Shown piece by piece: positions 63,796 through 64,000 of a DNA stretch of 64,000 nucleotides. Position numbers and translations under genes: made by a program. A model generated the notes under the pieces. It was not told the DNA's origin, ran no database searches, and saw only the letters and a list, made by a program, of their open reading frames with translations. Numbering within the stretch: the stretch's first letter is position 1; each line of letters starts with the position of its first letter. Location of the stretch: positions 4,048,001 through 4,112,000 of the forward strand of contig NC_016935.1 of assembly GCF_000250655.1 (NCBI RefSeq), in the 5' to 3' direction. The stretch is from Paenibacillus mucilaginosus 3016 (lineage in GTDB: Bacteria; Bacillota; Bacilli; Paenibacillales; NBRC-103111).

Positions 63796-64000
63796 ATGGA
63801 AGTCATACTGCAAACCCTGCCGCAGGTACTCATCGACGGTCTGGCGCTCGGCGCGATCTATGCGGTGGTGGCCCTCGGGTACACCATGGTCTACGGCATT
63901 CTCGAGCTGATCAACTTCGCCCACGGCGAGGTATTCATGACCGGCGCTTTCGTAGGTACCACCGTGCTGCTCGTGATGGAATCCACCGGCACGACGGCCG
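63796..64000 (+). CDS. livH: Branched-chain amino acid ABC transporter permease LivH (3' edge cut)
   Basis: The first 68 codons of a LivH-type permease. VLIDGLALGAIYAVVALGYTMVYGILELINFAHGEVF carries the conserved GxxYAxxALGxxxxYG and NFAHG motifs of the first helices. AAGGAG sits 9 nt before the ATG. The gene continues beyond the window, where livM, livG and livF are expected. Confidence 0.93.
   Translation, partial: MEVILQTLPQVLIDGLALGAIYAVVALGYTMVYGILELINFAHGEVFMTGAFVGTTVLLVMESTGTTA

Overview
The window looks like the chromosome of a Gram-positive endospore former of the Paenibacillus type, probably one of its high-GC members. The evidence is a cwlJ-gerQ spore-germination pair, strong AGGAGG ribosome binding sites, GTG/TTG starts, lipoprotein-rich ABC transporters, XerS, and Rho-independent terminators after most units. 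The species assignment is inference. The left third (about 1-24 kb) is accessory in character. It is more AT-rich, holds several TetR regulators with their targets, one complete IS3-family element, broken genes and small repeats. From about 24 kb to the end the DNA is GC-rich and mostly metabolic and transport genes. An exception is a decayed patch at 45.4-49.9 kb around xerS, with a nonribosomal peptide synthetase remnant.

Layout: 1-2.2 kb TetR fragment, cwlJ-gerQ, small Lys-rich protein; 2.4-4.7 kb second SecA; 4.9-7.1 kb VOC protein whose terminator is split by an IS (5392-7058); 7.1-9.1 kb ECF sigma factor with a SnoaL-like tail, SRPBCC and DoxX proteins; 9.2-11.6 kb electrophile-response unit (ene-reductase, TetR, 3-methyladenine glycosylase) behind two operators; 11.8-15.2 kb DUF2262 protein, TetR/NmrA divergent pair, DHFR-like reductase; 15.3-20.2 kb small membrane and secreted proteins, several broken; 20.3-23.8 kb a TetR regulon with repeated operators, one intact and two decayed NTF2-like genes and an MFS exporter; 24-25.7 kb PadR and FtsW-like gene; 26-31.8 kb kinase-like protein, GNAT, rpiA, lacZ, SRAP protein; 32-38.3 kb membrane-bound AraC regulator, secreted protein and small genes, two apparently with AUC/AUU starts; 38.4-45.4 kb amidase, GNAT, aldo-keto reductase, NAD(P)H-hydrate repair enzyme, pseudokinase with a PASTA domain; 46-47 kb xerS; 49.9-53.2 kb citrate synthase, flavoprotein, beta-lactamase-like hydrolase; 53.3-58.4 kb LacI regulator and sugar ABC transporter; 58.5-62 kb lipoprotein cytochrome c, second sugar-binding protein, PfkB kinase; 62.4-64 kb start of a branched-chain amino acid type ABC operon.

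Three regulatory circuits can be read from DNA motifs: (1) nemA-like promoter with two GGACGATCGTCC-type operators, regulator downstream, tag overlapping it; (2) a TTGACnnnnCGTTCTAA-type motif repeated through 20.3-22.3 kb before the NTF2-like copies, tetR and the MFS gene; (3) a TGAAAAGSTTTTCA palindrome on both sides of lacI. At least five genes are broken by one-base indels, four of them in T or G runs, so sequencing error must be excluded before they are called pseudogenes.
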